64,000 bases of DNA from DRTC01 sp964521025 (GCA_964521025.1 CAZFPK010000003.1:69229-133228), one strand, 5' to 3'; positions 24,572-33,960 are shown, counted from the stretch's first letter. Numbers and translations: made by a program. The notes: generated from the letters alone by a model not told the origin.

Positions 24572-27500
24572 ATGTATAAAAAACCTATTTTCTGGATTAT
24601 TTTCACGATTTTAGTGATCATGAGTATTTTCTTTGTGTTGAAAAATTTCCCAAAAGTTTTTTCATTCGTTAATCTCGATATTTCCATGGATCGAAAACAG
24701 GCAATGGAAAAAGCATCTATTATCGCTAAGGAATATGAGCTTGGTCCCGAAGAATATGAGCAGGCAGTAATTTTTGATAATGATTATTTCACCCAGATCT
24801 ATGTGGAATTGGAAGGCGGAGGAAAGGAAGTTTTTAATGAGCTGCTTTCCGGAGAACTTTATAAACCGTATAAATGGCAGGTTCGTCTTTTCCGGGAAAA
24901 CGAAACTAAAGAAGCAAAGATCTGGTTTACTCCGGACGGAAGAGTATATGGTTTCCGGGAAAAACTTCCCGAGACCGAACCGGGAACAAATATCTTGCCT
25001 GATTCTGCCAGGATCGTTGCGGAAACTTTTGCCGTAAAAAAATGGAATATTAACCTGAATGAATTCGAGCTGGTAGAAGATAAGAAGAACGAAGTTCTTT
25101 GCGGTCGGATCGATCATACTTTCGTTTACGAAAGACCTGAATTGAAGATAGAAAAAGCGAGATATCGCCTGCAAATTACTGTCAGTGGAGACAAAGTTAC
25201 GGAAATCCGCCATTTTATGAAAATCCCGGAAGCATTTGAAAGACGCTACCGGGAAATGAGATCGGCAAATAATACGATCGCCGGCAGCGGTGTGATCGCG
25301 ATGGTGATTTTATACGGGATCGGCGGCATTATTATCGGGAGTTTTATCCTTCTTAGAAAACGCTGGATTCTCTGGAGGAAAGCAATTCTCTGGGCTTTCA
25401 TCGTTGCCTTTTTGGGATTCATTGCCGGTTTTAATTACCTGCCTTTATACTGGAACTGGTATGATACTGCTCTCTCTAAAAATGCTTATCTCTTCCAGCA
25501 GATAATTCAATCTCTGGTAAGTTTTATCACTAATTTCATGTTGCTTGCTCTCACCTTTATTGCTGCGGAAAGTCTGACCAGGAAAGCGTTCCCGAATCAT
25601 ATTCGCTTCTGGGATATCTGGAAAAAAGATGTGGCAAATTCCAAAAGAGTTTTAGGAAATACCATTTCCGGGTATTTTGTTTCCATCTTATCGCTGGTTT
25701 TTATCATAACTTTTTATTTCTTTACTAAAAAATATCTCAACTGGTGGAATCCTGCCGGACTACTGATCGAACCGAATACGCTGGCAACTCCGTTTCCCTG
25801 GCTGTCTGCTCTTGCCAATTCCTTGCACGCCGGTTTCTGGGAGGAATGTCTATTCAGGGCAATTCCGATCGCCGGAGCAATCTTGATCGGAACTAAATTG
25901 GGAAAAAAGAAATTGTTTCTCGGTATCGGTCTGCTTATTCAGGCTTTGATTTTTGGCATGGGTCACGCCAGTTATGCTGCTCAACCTGCTTACGCCAGAG
26001 TTGTCGAATTGTTCATTCCATCTCTATATTTCGCTTTTCTTTACATTCGTTTCGGACTGCTGACCGGAATCCTGATGCATTTTTCTTTCGATGCGATCCT
26101 GATGTCACTTCCTATCTGGATCAGTTCGACCAAAGGTATCTGGCTGGGAAGGACTGTTTTCATAATTCTTTTTTTTGTCCCCTTGTTCATCGTTATTTAT
26201 CGCTGGTTACAAGCAAAAAAATTAGTTGAGATCAAAGAAGAAAATCTAAATGAGTCCTGGCAGCCCATACCAAAAATAGAAAAAGTAAAAGTCACCGATG
26301 AACAAATCCAATCAGCAGGATTCGATCAAAAAAGCTTGAAATGGATTCTCATTTTGGGAATGATCGGAATTTTTCTCTGGCTCGGATTTTCCAACTTCCA
26401 AAATTATTACCTTCCGTTAAAAATCAGCAGGAAACAGGCGATAACAACTGCAAAAGCAGAACTGGAAAGGCAGGGGATCGAACTCTCCGATGATTGGGAA
26501 ATCCTGGCAGAAACCTGGAATCATGCCACCAGTGAACATAGATTTATCTGGCAGGAAGGAGGGAAAGATATTTTTGAAAAATTTATCGGAAAATATATCA
26601 ATGCTGCCTGCTGGCAAATTCGTTTCGTCAGGTTTGAAGGAGATGTTGCCGCCAGGGCAGAAGAATACAATATCTTTGTCAGGAAGGAGGGAAAAGCAGA
26701 TAGATTCCGGCATCATTTACCCGAAGATATGGAGGGGGCTTTTTTAGAGAAAGAAGAAGCCGCAGAGATCTGTTACGGTGTCTTGAGAGATATTTATGAG
26801 ATCGACCCTTTTAAGTTAAAAGAACTGTCTTGCTTGCCGCAAAAACTTCCCAACAGGAAGGATTGGAAATTCACTTTCGAGGATACGATCAACTACTCTC
26901 TACCTCGAGGAGAATTGCGATATACGGTAGATATTTCAGGGAATCTTCCAACCAATGTCAGCAGTTATGTTTATGCTTCGGAAGATTGGCTCCGGGACGA
27001 GCGCAATCAGAAAAGAACAGCTGAAGCTCTAACTTCTTTTTTCAATGTACTGATCCTGATAATTTTCGTGATCGCTGCCATACTCGGGATCATCCAATGG
27101 ACAAAACAAAAATTCTCAACAAAAACTTTTCTCTTTTTCTTATTCTTTTTGCTCATCATCCGGACAATTTTATTTATCAATTCCTGGCAGGCAAAAATTG
27201 CTATGTTTTCAACGAGCGAACCTTTTCATAACCAGGTTTTCATGACCATCCTCAGCTTTTTCGTCAAAACAATTTTCCTGTCATTCGGACTTGCCGTTAT
27301 TGCTGCTTTAATCTCGAAATGGCAGACAAAATCAACATCTTCCAAAGATATCCTTCCTGCTTTTGCCTGGGGCGGAATAGTGATCGGGGCTGCTGCTGTA
27401 ATCGGATTATCTGCACCTTCGTTGGAGCCTTTCAAACCGTCTATGGAAACCTGGGGAACGAGTATTCCGCTGCTTGGTTCAGCATTAAATCCGCTGATCG

Positions 27501-27904
27501 GTTATATAACTTTCACCTTGCTTGTAATGTTCGTTTTCTCTTTGGTTGGGAAAATGACAGGAAATTGGACGCAGAAGAAGTTTATGGGAACTCTTTTATT
27601 TCTCCTTGTTTCCGCAATCTACACAGGCAATAGATTTCTGGAAATATTTACGATCCCAGCCATTTTATTCTGGCTCGTTTCAATTATCGTAACGACTCTT
27701 TTCTTGACTTTGGTTTATTGGAATTATGCACGCAATAACCTGTTTTACATTCCAATCCTGATGAGTGTTATCTATCTTTTCCGGAATCTAAAAAATGGAA
27801 TGTACCTGGCTCATCCGGCTGCTTTAGCAGGAAGTATTATCGGCATGATCATCATAATTTCGTTGGGATATTTCTGGTCGAGAAAGTTGAGGGAAAAACC
27901 TTAA
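24572..27904 (+). CDS. Very large CPBP-family (Abi) intramembrane metalloprotease with duplicated extracytoplasmic modules
   Basis: An 1110-residue polytopic membrane protein. An N-terminal membrane helix (1-25) precedes a soluble PepSY-like module (MDRKQAMEKASIIAKEY, about 38; WQVRLFREN). Several membrane spans follow, carrying the CPBP motifs WEECLFRAIP (about 422), FGMGHASY (about 460) and HFSFDAILM (about 504). The second half repeats the plan: a soluble module beginning ISRKQAITTAKAELERQ (about 614) with CWQIRFVRFEGD, then more membrane spans without protease motifs. CPBP enzymes are Rce1-like proteases, sometimes self-immunity factors for bacteriocins. Substrate unknown. The ATG follows GGAGAG. 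It appears to be a single-gene unit. Confidence 0.85.
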   Translation: MYKKPIFWIIFTILVIMSIFFVLKNFPKVFSFVNLDISMDRKQAMEKASIIAKEYELGPEEYEQAVIFDNDYFTQIYVELEGGGKEVFNELLSGELYKPYKWQVRLFRENETKEAKIWFTPDGRVYGFREKLPETEPGTNILPDSARIVAETFAVKKWNINLNEFELVEDKKNEVLCGRIDHTFVYERPELKIEKARYRLQITVSGDKVTEIRHFMKIPEAFERRYREMRSANNTIAGSGVIAMVILYGIGGIIIGSFILLRKRWILWRKAILWAFIVAFLGFIAGFNYLPLYWNWYDTALSKNAYLFQQIIQSLVSFITNFMLLALTFIAAESLTRKAFPNHIRFWDIWKKDVANSKRVLGNTISGYFVSILSLVFIITFYFFTKKYLNWWNPAGLLIEPNTLATPFPWLSALANSLHAGFWEECLFRAIPIAGAILIGTKLGKKKLFLGIGLLIQALIFGMGHASYAAQPAYARVVELFIPSLYFAFLYIRFGLLTGILMHFSFDAILMSLPIWISSTKGIWLGRTVFIILFFVPLFIVIYRWLQAKKLVEIKEENLNESWQPIPKIEKVKVTDEQIQSAGFDQKSLKWILILGMIGIFLWLGFSNFQNYYLPLKISRKQAITTAKAELERQGIELSDDWEILAETWNHATSEHRFIWQEGGKDIFEKFIGKYINAACWQIRFVRFEGDVAARAEEYNIFVRKEGKADRFRHHLPEDMEGAFLEKEEAAEICYGVLRDIYEIDPFKLKELSCLPQKLPNRKDWKFTFEDTINYSLPRGELRYTVDISGNLPTNVSSYVYASEDWLRDERNQKRTAEALTSFFNVLILIIFVIAAILGIIQWTKQKFSTKTFLFFLFFLLIIRTILFINSWQAKIAMFSTSEPFHNQVFMTILSFFVKTIFLSFGLAVIAALISKWQTKSTSSKDILPAFAWGGIVIGAAAVIGLSAPSLEPFKPSMETWGTSIPLLGSALNPLIGYITFTLLVMFVFSLVGKMTGNWTQKKFMGTLLFLLVSAIYTGNRFLEIFTIPAILFWLVSIIVTTLFLTLVYWNYARNNLFYIPILMSVIYLFRNLKNGMYLAHPAALAGSIIGMIIIISLGYFWSRKLREKP

Positions 27905-28470
27905 AAAAATAGACTTTCCGCAGCTTCTCTTTGAATTTTTCCTCATAAGGTTCGGATAGTTAGAATAAATTTGAGGGAAATCATTGAATCTTTGCAAAAA
28001 TAAATTATGCAGATCTGCATTATGCTTATTGACATAATTTCTGAAATAAAAAAAGTAGGACAAAACAAAGTCGTGAAAATTTTTTCTGAATTATATCTTG
28101 CTTCCGGAGGTTGATCTTTATTAGAAATTATTTGCACGAATCCGGAAAGATTTTGCTGTTTTCTATTACCATTCACAGAACAAGCTGTGTGAAAAGTCTT
28201 GTTTTGTTGATTTTCAGAACTCAAAATGGTCTGCTTGGTTCGATTTCACCTGTTAGAGTAGAGATATGGATTTAATTTCTCGACCTGCAAAGCCGAGTTG
28301 CATTTTTCACACAACCTGTTAAGTTGGTGGTTATTCTGTATCGAATGACAATGCAACTGTTTTAACAGTTTATAGAGAAAATCTACTTTATAGAGTAAAA
28401 CCATATTTGTTTATTGTAATATAGAATTTCCGAAGTTCACTGATATATTTCTCTCGGGATTCTTCAATAA
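27905..28470. other. Intergenic region without a recognisable gene
   Basis: No convincing coding frame; minus-strand open frames here have no family resemblance. It holds a 7-bp stem hairpin AACTGTT-tt-AACAGTT (28355-28370), positioned between the convergent CPBP and GNAT genes, and scattered GTGTGAAAA/TTTTCACAC segments resembling those near 57505 and 57650. Confidence 0.5.
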
Positions 28471-29025
28471 TTACTGCCGATCTTTTTTTAATAATGAAAA
28501 CAGGATCATATCCCAAAAATCATTCTTATAAAAAACATATTCTCTTAACCTGCCTTCTCGCTGAAATCCCAGTTTTTCAAGGGTTGTATGAGCTCGCTTG
28601 TTTTGCGGATGAACGATTGCTTCGATCCTGTTTATCTTCATTTCATTAAAGACATAATTATTGGTTAGTTCGAGCGCCGATGTCATATACCCGTTTCCCC
28701 AAAAATCCGGGGACAGATCGAATCCGATCTCTGCTCGATGTTTTTGTCCGGTAAAATTATCATCTGCTTTTACGACATAGTTTACCTGTCCCATAAAAGT
28801 ATTATCAGGATTTCTGAAAATACCCCATAAAATTCCAGTCTGGTTTTTAAAAAGTGAGTTTGCCCAAGTTATAATTTCAGCTGCTTCCTCGAGAGAACCG
28901 ATCCTGTCAAAATCGACATATTTATTCACTTCTTCATTGGCAAAATGTCTGAGAACATCGGCTTTATTTTCAGGTGTTAATTGCTTTAGAATAATTCTTT
29001 CATTATGCAATATCGGGAAATCCAT
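28471..29025 (-). CDS. GNAT-family N-acetyltransferase (RimJ/RimL-like)
   Basis: A 184-residue protein with an N-terminal strand ILHNERIILKQLTPENKADV, the acetyl-CoA-binding region DLSPDFWGNGYMTSALEL (about 100-117; the QxxGx(G/A)-type loop is read here as FWGNGY), and the C-terminal NKRAHTTLEKLGFQREG (about 145-161). These are typical of RimJ/RimL-type acetyltransferases that modify ribosomal protein N-termini or small amines. The specific substrate is not predictable. It is preceded by AAGGATC and stands alone, next to fic on the same strand. Confidence 0.88.
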   Translation of the reverse strand: MDFPILHNERIILKQLTPENKADVLRHFANEEVNKYVDFDRIGSLEEAAEIITWANSLFKNQTGILWGIFRNPDNTFMGQVNYVVKADDNFTGQKHRAEIGFDLSPDFWGNGYMTSALELTNNYVFNEMKINRIEAIVHPQNKRAHTTLEKLGFQREGRLREYVFYKNDFWDMILFSLLKKDRQ

Positions 29026-29089
29026 TTTTGATCCTTTGTGTTAGCGATTTTTTTTCATTTATGCTTTTAGCATTGTTAAAAGTAGATGT

Positions 29090-29884
29090 TCAAATAATTA
29101 TTTTGAACCCTAATCCTGCCTTGTTATATTTTTCTATTTCTGCTTTGAAAAACTTGTTTTGCTGTTCACAAATAAAATTCCGGAAAATGGAAAGATCTTC
29201 TTTTTCTTCTGTTTCATTTAAAGCATTTATATAATCAACTCTATCTTCGGTGAATATTTTCACATAAGGCTGCTCGTGATACATTAAAATGTAATTCGTA
29301 AATAATCTTGATAACCTGCCGTTCCCATCGCTAAATGGGTGAATATTAACTAAATTATAATGGACATCGGCAGAAAGTTTCAATATTTCAATTTCATCCG
29401 AAATGGAAACAAGTTTTTCATTTGTTTTAGTAAATAGACGATCCAGAAGTGAAGGAACTTTCTTAAAATCAGGAAAATACTTTTTATCGACATAAACCTG
29501 GACTAATCGCAAATCACCTTTCGCTGTATCGAATGTCCCGCTTACCGAGCTTACAGTTTGTCCGGTATTTTTCATCAAAATAGAAACGGTTTCCTTCAGA
29601 AAAATATTAGAAAAAGGTCTTTTTATCTTTGCTTGATCTTTTAAAAATTTGAAAGCATTAAAATGGTCTTTTATCATCAAATGATCTTTCAGCGGTTTTC
29701 CTTTTGCGGTAATATCTTTATCCAGCAAAACTTGCGTATCTGTTTCTGTTAATGAACAACCTTCGATTTTGGTAGAATGGTAGATAATAGAGATCATACA
29801 GAACTTCTCATAATCGATATTATTTTGCAGCTTTAAATCTAAATACTTCTTCCTGTTTTTTGCTAATTCCTTCCACATTTCCAT
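29090..29884 (-). CDS. Fic family protein (predicted AMPylase) with N-terminal inhibitory motif
   Basis: A 264-residue protein. The core Fic motif HPFSDGNGRLSRLF (about residue 190) is intact, giving the catalytic His and the phosphate-binding GNGR. An N-terminal STKIEG (about residues 37-42) fits the (S/T)xxxE(G/N) inhibitory helix of class II Fic proteins, whose glutamate blocks ATP until relieved. Such enzymes transfer AMP to target proteins; targets are unknown here. ATG at 29884, preceded by GGTGGAG. No separate antitoxin gene is adjacent. Confidence 0.9.
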   Translation of the reverse strand: MEMWKELAKNRKKYLDLKLQNNIDYEKFCMISIIYHSTKIEGCSLTETDTQVLLDKDITAKGKPLKDHLMIKDHFNAFKFLKDQAKIKRPFSNIFLKETVSILMKNTGQTVSSVSGTFDTAKGDLRLVQVYVDKKYFPDFKKVPSLLDRLFTKTNEKLVSISDEIEILKLSADVHYNLVNIHPFSDGNGRLSRLFTNYILMYHEQPYVKIFTEDRVDYINALNETEEKEDLSIFRNFICEQQNKFFKAEIEKYNKAGLGFKIII

Positions 29885-30203
29885 AATTTCTCCACCAAAG
29901 AAATATTCATTTATCTATGGTTTGGATAAATTGCTCTTTGACGAATGCATAAAAACAATTGTTCTCACCAAACCAATGTAGCGTAATAAACACAATAGCG
30001 TTTATTCCTCGTTTAACATCACTCCTTTTCAATTTTTCAAAAACCATGAGGATAAATAAAAATGATGAAAATTGATGTCAATATTTAAAACAGATTGCGA
30101 TGAAATTAGGAAAAGGAAACTAAAACATCACTGAAATAGATAGTACCTAACCTTCCAGGATACAGGAAGTTAGAATTATCTCAGAAAAAAAACAAAAAAA
30201 TTA
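29885..30203. other. Divergent intergenic region between fic and the Rrf2 regulator
   Basis: No gene is seen. It contains a perfect 10-bp palindrome AACAATTGTT (29954-29963), an inverted repeat AATAAAC-acaatagc-GTTTATT (29985-30006) and a near-palindrome CTAACcTTCC...GGAAgTTAG around 30150-30176. These are possible regulator sites for either divergent gene. Confidence 0.45.
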
Positions 30204-30241
30204 TTGACAGCAAAACGGTCTTTTTGGTATTTGAATACCAA
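30204..30241 (+). promoter_or_regulatory. Promoter overlapped by a palindromic operator for the Rrf2 regulator gene
   Basis: A consensus -35 TTGACA lies at 30204-30209. The -10 window about 17-18 bp downstream (TATTTG region) is covered by a perfect inverted repeat TTGGTATT-tg-AATACCAA (30224-30241). A ribosome binding site, AAAAGGGG, follows before the ATG at 30262. A dyad over the -10 is what autorepression by a dimeric Rrf2 protein would look like. Confidence 0.65.
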
Positions 30242-30261
30242 AATAATAAAAAGGGGATGCA

Positions 30262-30663
30262 ATGAGCAGTTTACTCAATGTCTCGGAAAGTGTTTTTCTG
30301 GCATTACACGGGATGGTCGTCATCGCGAAAGCTGCTCCGGAAAAAGTAAGAGTAAAAGAGCTTGCTTTGGAACTAAAAGCATCGGAAGCACATCTGGCAA
30401 AAGTTTTTCAGCGTCTTCACAAAAATGCGCTGGTAAGATCGACACGTGGACCAACCGGAGGTTACAGTTTAAACGATCCTCCGGCAGAAATCAGTTTACT
30501 GGATATTTATGAAGCTGTCGAAGCAAAGGTAAATACGGATATCTGTCCGTTCGGGAAATTAGACTGTATGTATGAATCCTGCGTTTTTGAAAGTTCCATC
30601 GATACGCTTGCTCAAAATATTTATACCACATTTGCTAATTTGAAATTAGCGGATTATTTATAA
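30262..30663 (+). CDS. Rrf2-family transcriptional regulator with three candidate Fe-S cysteines
   Basis: A 133-residue winged-helix regulator. Residues about 25-70 (VRVKELALELKASEAHLAKVFQ; RGPTGGYSL) are the Rrf2 DNA-binding domain. Cysteines at 95, 102 and 107 (CPFGKLDCMYESC) match the spacing used by IscR/NsrR/RsrR-like proteins to hold a [2Fe-2S] or [4Fe-4S] cluster that senses NO, redox or iron. The cupin, ferredoxin-like and hybrid-cluster protein genes follow on the same strand, so control of that nitrosative/redox stress set is the best guess. Confidence 0.9.
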   Translation: MSSLLNVSESVFLALHGMVVIAKAAPEKVRVKELALELKASEAHLAKVFQRLHKNALVRSTRGPTGGYSLNDPPAEISLLDIYEAVEAKVNTDICPFGKLDCMYESCVFESSIDTLAQNIYTTFANLKLADYL

Positions 30664-30796
30664 TTTATGGATTTCAATAACCGTGTTATTATGAAACGAA
30701 GGAGTCGTTTTCGTATGAAAAAATATCATGGATGCTTTACTTCCAAGGAAGTATAAAAAAAAATCCACCGGGAGGGTGGAGATACAGGAGAAAAAA

Positions 30797-31135
30797 ATGG
30801 AAATCAGAAACTACAAAGATTTGGAAGTCGCACCAAATCCGCACGGGATCGATGCTTTCAGACTTTATGACAAAGAACATGCCCAGATCATGCATTTGTA
30901 TCTAAAACCGGGACAAAGCCTGAGACCGCACAAAACTCCGGTCGATGTTGCTTTTTACATCCTGGAAGGAACGCCTTCGATTTTAGTTGGAGAAGAAAAA
31001 GTTAAGGTTAAGAAAGACGATATCGTGGAAAGTCCCAAAAATATCGTACATTGTATTTATAATGAAACGGAAAAATTAGTTCGCGTTTTGGTAATGAAAC
31101 TGCCGAAACCGACAGCAAAGACTATCCTGGTTTAA
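30797..31135 (+). CDS. Small cupin-domain protein
   Basis: A 112-residue single-domain cupin: PHGIDAFRLYD, then MHLYLKPGQSLRPHKTPVDVAFYILEG (first cupin motif, metal ligands H and H near 45-55 with a following E), and DIVESPKNIVHCIYN (second motif). The ATG at 30797 follows AGGAG with good spacing; an earlier in-frame ATG at 30728 has no ribosome binding site. The leader 30735-30780 has the hairpins ACTTCC-aa-GGAAGT and TCCACC-gggag-GGTGGA. Cupins of this size next to Hcp are common in anaerobes, but their substrate is unknown. Confidence 0.8.
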   Translation: MEIRNYKDLEVAPNPHGIDAFRLYDKEHAQIMHLYLKPGQSLRPHKTPVDVAFYILEGTPSILVGEEKVKVKKDDIVESPKNIVHCIYNETEKLVRVLVMKLPKPTAKTILV

Positions 31136-31145
31136 AAATTTGACA

Positions 31146-31294
31146 CACGGATTACACGGATTGAATGGATCAAATTCAATTTTGTTCAAGGATTTTCTCA
31201 GATTAAACGGATCTAATTCAGTCTTGTTCAAGGATTTTCCCGGATTGAACCGATAAAAAAAACTTTTTATCCGAGTTTATCCGTGTAATCCGTG
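31146..31294. repeat. Element bounded by 16-bp inverted repeats with an internal 42-bp direct repeat
   Basis: CACGGATTACACGGAT (31146-31161) is exactly complementary to ATCCGTGTAATCCGTG (31279-31294). Between them two 42-bp direct repeats (31168-31209 and 31210-31251) share TTGTTCAAGGATTTT. No coding content. It lies between the cupin and ferredoxin genes and could attenuate or stabilise the transcript. Confidence 0.75.
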
Positions 31295-31313
31295 AGCAAA
31301 AAGGAAGGAGTAA

Positions 31314-32144
31314 ATGAAAAGACAAATAATCGAAATAGATGAAGCAAAATGTGATGGCTGCGGGATTTGCGTTCCGAATTGTCCGGAAGGTGCTTTACAG
31401 ATCATTGACGGCAAGGCAAGATTGATCAGCGATCTTTTTTGTGATGGTTTGGGAGCATGTATCGGTGAGTGTCCGCAAGGTGCGATCGAAACAGTAGAGA
31501 GAGAAGCCGAACCCTATGATGAAGCGAAAGTCATGGAAAATATCATCAAAGCAGGACCGAACACGATCAAAGCTCATCTCAAGCATTTAAAAGATCATGA
31601 TCAAAAGGAATTCTTTGGGCAGGCAGTTGCTATTTTATTGAAGAAAGGTCTTCCCATTCCCAAAATCGATGAAGACAACTGTCCGAGTGGAACCTGTCCT
31701 GGAGTTAAAGAGCATTCCATCAAAAGAGAAGAAAAACCGGAGGCTCCGATGAAAATGGAACTGAAATGGGAATTAAAATCAGAATTAAAGCAGTGGCCTG
31801 TCCAACTCCATTTGATGAATCCGAATGCTGCTTATCTCGATAATGCTGATCTGCTCATTGCCGCAGATTGCGGACCATTCGCTTTTGCTGATTTCCACCG
31901 TCGCTTTATCAAAAACAAGATCGTGATCAATTTATGCCCGAAACTTGATAAAGGGATCGATTCTTATGTGGAAAAATTAGCGGAAATATTCAAAAACAAA
32001 AATATCAGATCTTTAACAGTTGTCAGGATGGAAGTTCCCTGTTGCGGAGGGATCGAGTGGATAATTCAAAAAGCAATGGAAAAAGCAGGAAAATTCCTGA
32101 TGGTGAAGGTAAATGTTATTTCGATAGATGGGAAGATTATTTAA
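31314..32144 (+). CDS. Ferredoxin-like 4Fe-4S protein with additional cysteine-rich C-terminal domain
   Basis: A 276-residue cytosolic iron-sulfur protein. The first cluster motif is CDGCGICVPNCPEG (Cys 13, 16, 19, 23). The second, CDGLGACIGECPQG, has Leu at the second Cys position (Cys 43, 49, 53), a pattern common in this family. Further Cys pairs occur in NCPSGTCPG (about 122-129), AADCGP, NLCPKL and PCCGG near the end. It is found next to hcp in many anaerobes and probably passes electrons to the hybrid-cluster protein. The start follows AAGGAAGGAG. Confidence 0.85.
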   Translation: MKRQIIEIDEAKCDGCGICVPNCPEGALQIIDGKARLISDLFCDGLGACIGECPQGAIETVEREAEPYDEAKVMENIIKAGPNTIKAHLKHLKDHDQKEFFGQAVAILLKKGLPIPKIDEDNCPSGTCPGVKEHSIKREEKPEAPMKMELKWELKSELKQWPVQLHLMNPNAAYLDNADLLIAADCGPFAFADFHRRFIKNKIVINLCPKLDKGIDSYVEKLAEIFKNKNIRSLTVVRMEVPCCGGIEWIIQKAMEKAGKFLMVKVNVISIDGKII

Positions 32145-32182
32145 AATAACAAATAACAAATAACAAATAACAAATAACAAAT
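32144..32182. repeat. 7-bp microsatellite (AAATAAC) x5
   Basis: Five exact AAATAAC units (32144-32178) plus AAAT, starting in the stop codon of the ferredoxin gene. It lies 115 bp upstream of hcp in its leader. Unit number could vary by slippage and alter spacing, though it is far from the hcp ribosome binding site. Confidence 0.8.
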
Positions 32183-32298
32183 TTCAAATAAATTCCAATA
32201 AGAAAAAATTAAATTCCAAACCGTGAAGGACTTGGTTTTGCTTGGAATTTTGAACATTGAAATATGAGATTTTAATAAAATAAAAGGAGGTTCATACT

Positions 32299-33960
32299 GT
32301 GAGTATGTTCTGTTATCAATGTCAGGAAGCGGCTGGAGGAGTAGCCTGCACCGGAAAAGCAGGTGTTTGCGGAGTAAAAGACGAAGTGATCCATTACCAG
32401 GATCTCCTTGTTCACCTGCTGAAAGGAATCTCAATTTTCAGCACAAAAGCACGGGAATTGAAAATCGAGAATAACGATGTTAACGAATTTGTGATCAAAT
32501 CACTTTTCAAGACTATTACGAATGTGAATTTCACCAAAGAGGAGTTTTATAAAGACATCCAAAAAGCGTTGGAATTGCGGGATGTGATAAAGAAATCTCT
32601 AATTTCAGCAAGTGGAAAAGTGAATGAAGATGAACTTCATACCACCGCAGTTTGGTCTCCGAAAAATGATGCTGAATTAAATAAAAAGGCTGAAGATATC
32701 TGTGGCAGGATCGATGCCCCGAATGAAGATATTCGCTCTCTGCGGGCTCTTACTTTATATGGTTTGAAAGGAATGGCTGCGTATTACGATCATGCTTCGG
32801 TTTTGGGTTATAAAGATACAAATTTAGATGCGTTCATGCAAAAAGCTCTTTGCAATCTCACAAATGACGATTTGACTGTTGATGAAAACATCGCTCTGGT
32901 TATGGAAACAGGAAAATTCAGTGTGGATGCGATGGCACTTTTGGACAAAGCAAACACCGAAACTTACGGAAATCCTGAGATCACGGAAGTGAACATCGGA
33001 GTGAGAAGCAATCCTGCGATCCTGATTTCAGGACACGACCTGAAAGATATGGAAGAACTTCTAAAACAAACAGAAGGAAGCGGTGTGGATGTTTATACTC
33101 ACAGCGAAATGCTGCCTGCAAATTATTATCCCAAGTTAAAAAAATATGAACATTTTGTGGGAAATTACGGAAATGCCTGGTGGCAGCAAAAAACAGAATT
33201 CGAGAAATTCAACGGCGCTGTTTTGATGACAACTAATTGCCTTATACCTCCGAAGGAATCGTATAAAGAAAGAGTGTTTACGACAGGAAATGTTTCCTTC
33301 CCGGGTGTAAAGCACATTGCAGACAGAAAAAAAGGCGAGCAAAAAGATTTTTCTCCGGTTATCGAACTGGCAAAAACACTTCCCGCACCAACCGAGATCG
33401 AAACAGGAAAAATAATCGGCGGATTCGCTCATAATCAGGTTTTAGCATTAGCAGATAAAGTTGTGGAAGCAGTTAAATCCGGTGCGATCAAAAGATTTGT
33501 CGTAATGGGTGGATGCGATGGAAGGCAAAAAGGGAGAAGTTATTTCACGGAAGTTGCGCAAGAACTACCCAAAGATGTTGTTATCCTCACTGCCGGTTGT
33601 GCCAAATATCGTTACAACAAACTCGATCTTGGTACTATCGACGGTATCCCCAGAATTCTGGATGCCGGACAGTGCAACGATAGTTATTCTCTCGCCGTTA
33701 TCGCCCTAAAATTGAAAGAAGTTTTTGGTTTGGAAGATATCAACGACCTGCCGATCTCATTCGATATTGCCTGGTATGAGCAGAAAGCAGTAACCGTTCT
33801 TTTGGCTCTGCTTTATCTCGGTGTGAAAGGAATTCACCTTGGACCTACACTCCCCGCTTTTCTGTCTCCGAAAGTAGTAAAAGTTCTGGTGGAAAACTTT
33901 GATATCAAACCTACCGGCGAAGTAAAAGCCGATGTGGAAGCGATGATGGAAGGGAAATAG
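32299..33960 (+). CDS. hcp: Hybrid-cluster protein (hydroxylamine/NO reductase)
   Basis: A 553-residue protein of usual Hcp length. Cys 5, 8, 17 and 24 (MFCYQCQEAAGGVACTGKAG then VCG) bind the proximal cluster. Hybrid-cluster ligands are visible: ISGHDLKD, YTHSEML, TTNCLIPP, TAGCAKYRYN, DAGQCNDSY and IAWYEQKAV. Hcp reduces nitric oxide to N2O (and hydroxylamine in vitro) and has S-nitrosylase activity in E. coli. The start is a GTG at 32299, 8 bp after AAAGGAGG; an ATG lies two codons on. It is the last gene of the Rrf2-cupin-ferredoxin-hcp set. Confidence 0.97.
   Translation: MSMFCYQCQEAAGGVACTGKAGVCGVKDEVIHYQDLLVHLLKGISIFSTKARELKIENNDVNEFVIKSLFKTITNVNFTKEEFYKDIQKALELRDVIKKSLISASGKVNEDELHTTAVWSPKNDAELNKKAEDICGRIDAPNEDIRSLRALTLYGLKGMAAYYDHASVLGYKDTNLDAFMQKALCNLTNDDLTVDENIALVMETGKFSVDAMALLDKANTETYGNPEITEVNIGVRSNPAILISGHDLKDMEELLKQTEGSGVDVYTHSEMLPANYYPKLKKYEHFVGNYGNAWWQQKTEFEKFNGAVLMTTNCLIPPKESYKERVFTTGNVSFPGVKHIADRKKGEQKDFSPVIELAKTLPAPTEIETGKIIGGFAHNQVLALADKVVEAVKSGAIKRFVVMGGCDGRQKGRSYFTEVAQELPKDVVILTAGCAKYRYNKLDLGTIDGIPRILDAGQCNDSYSLAVIALKLKEVFGLEDINDLPISFDIAWYEQKAVTVLLALLYLGVKGIHLGPTLPAFLSPKVVKVLVENFDIKPTGEVKADVEAMMEGK

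Noticed and set aside
27943..28224. Minus-strand 93-codon open frame
   Set aside because: No family resemblance, poor start context, and repeat-like GTGTGAAAA segments inside.
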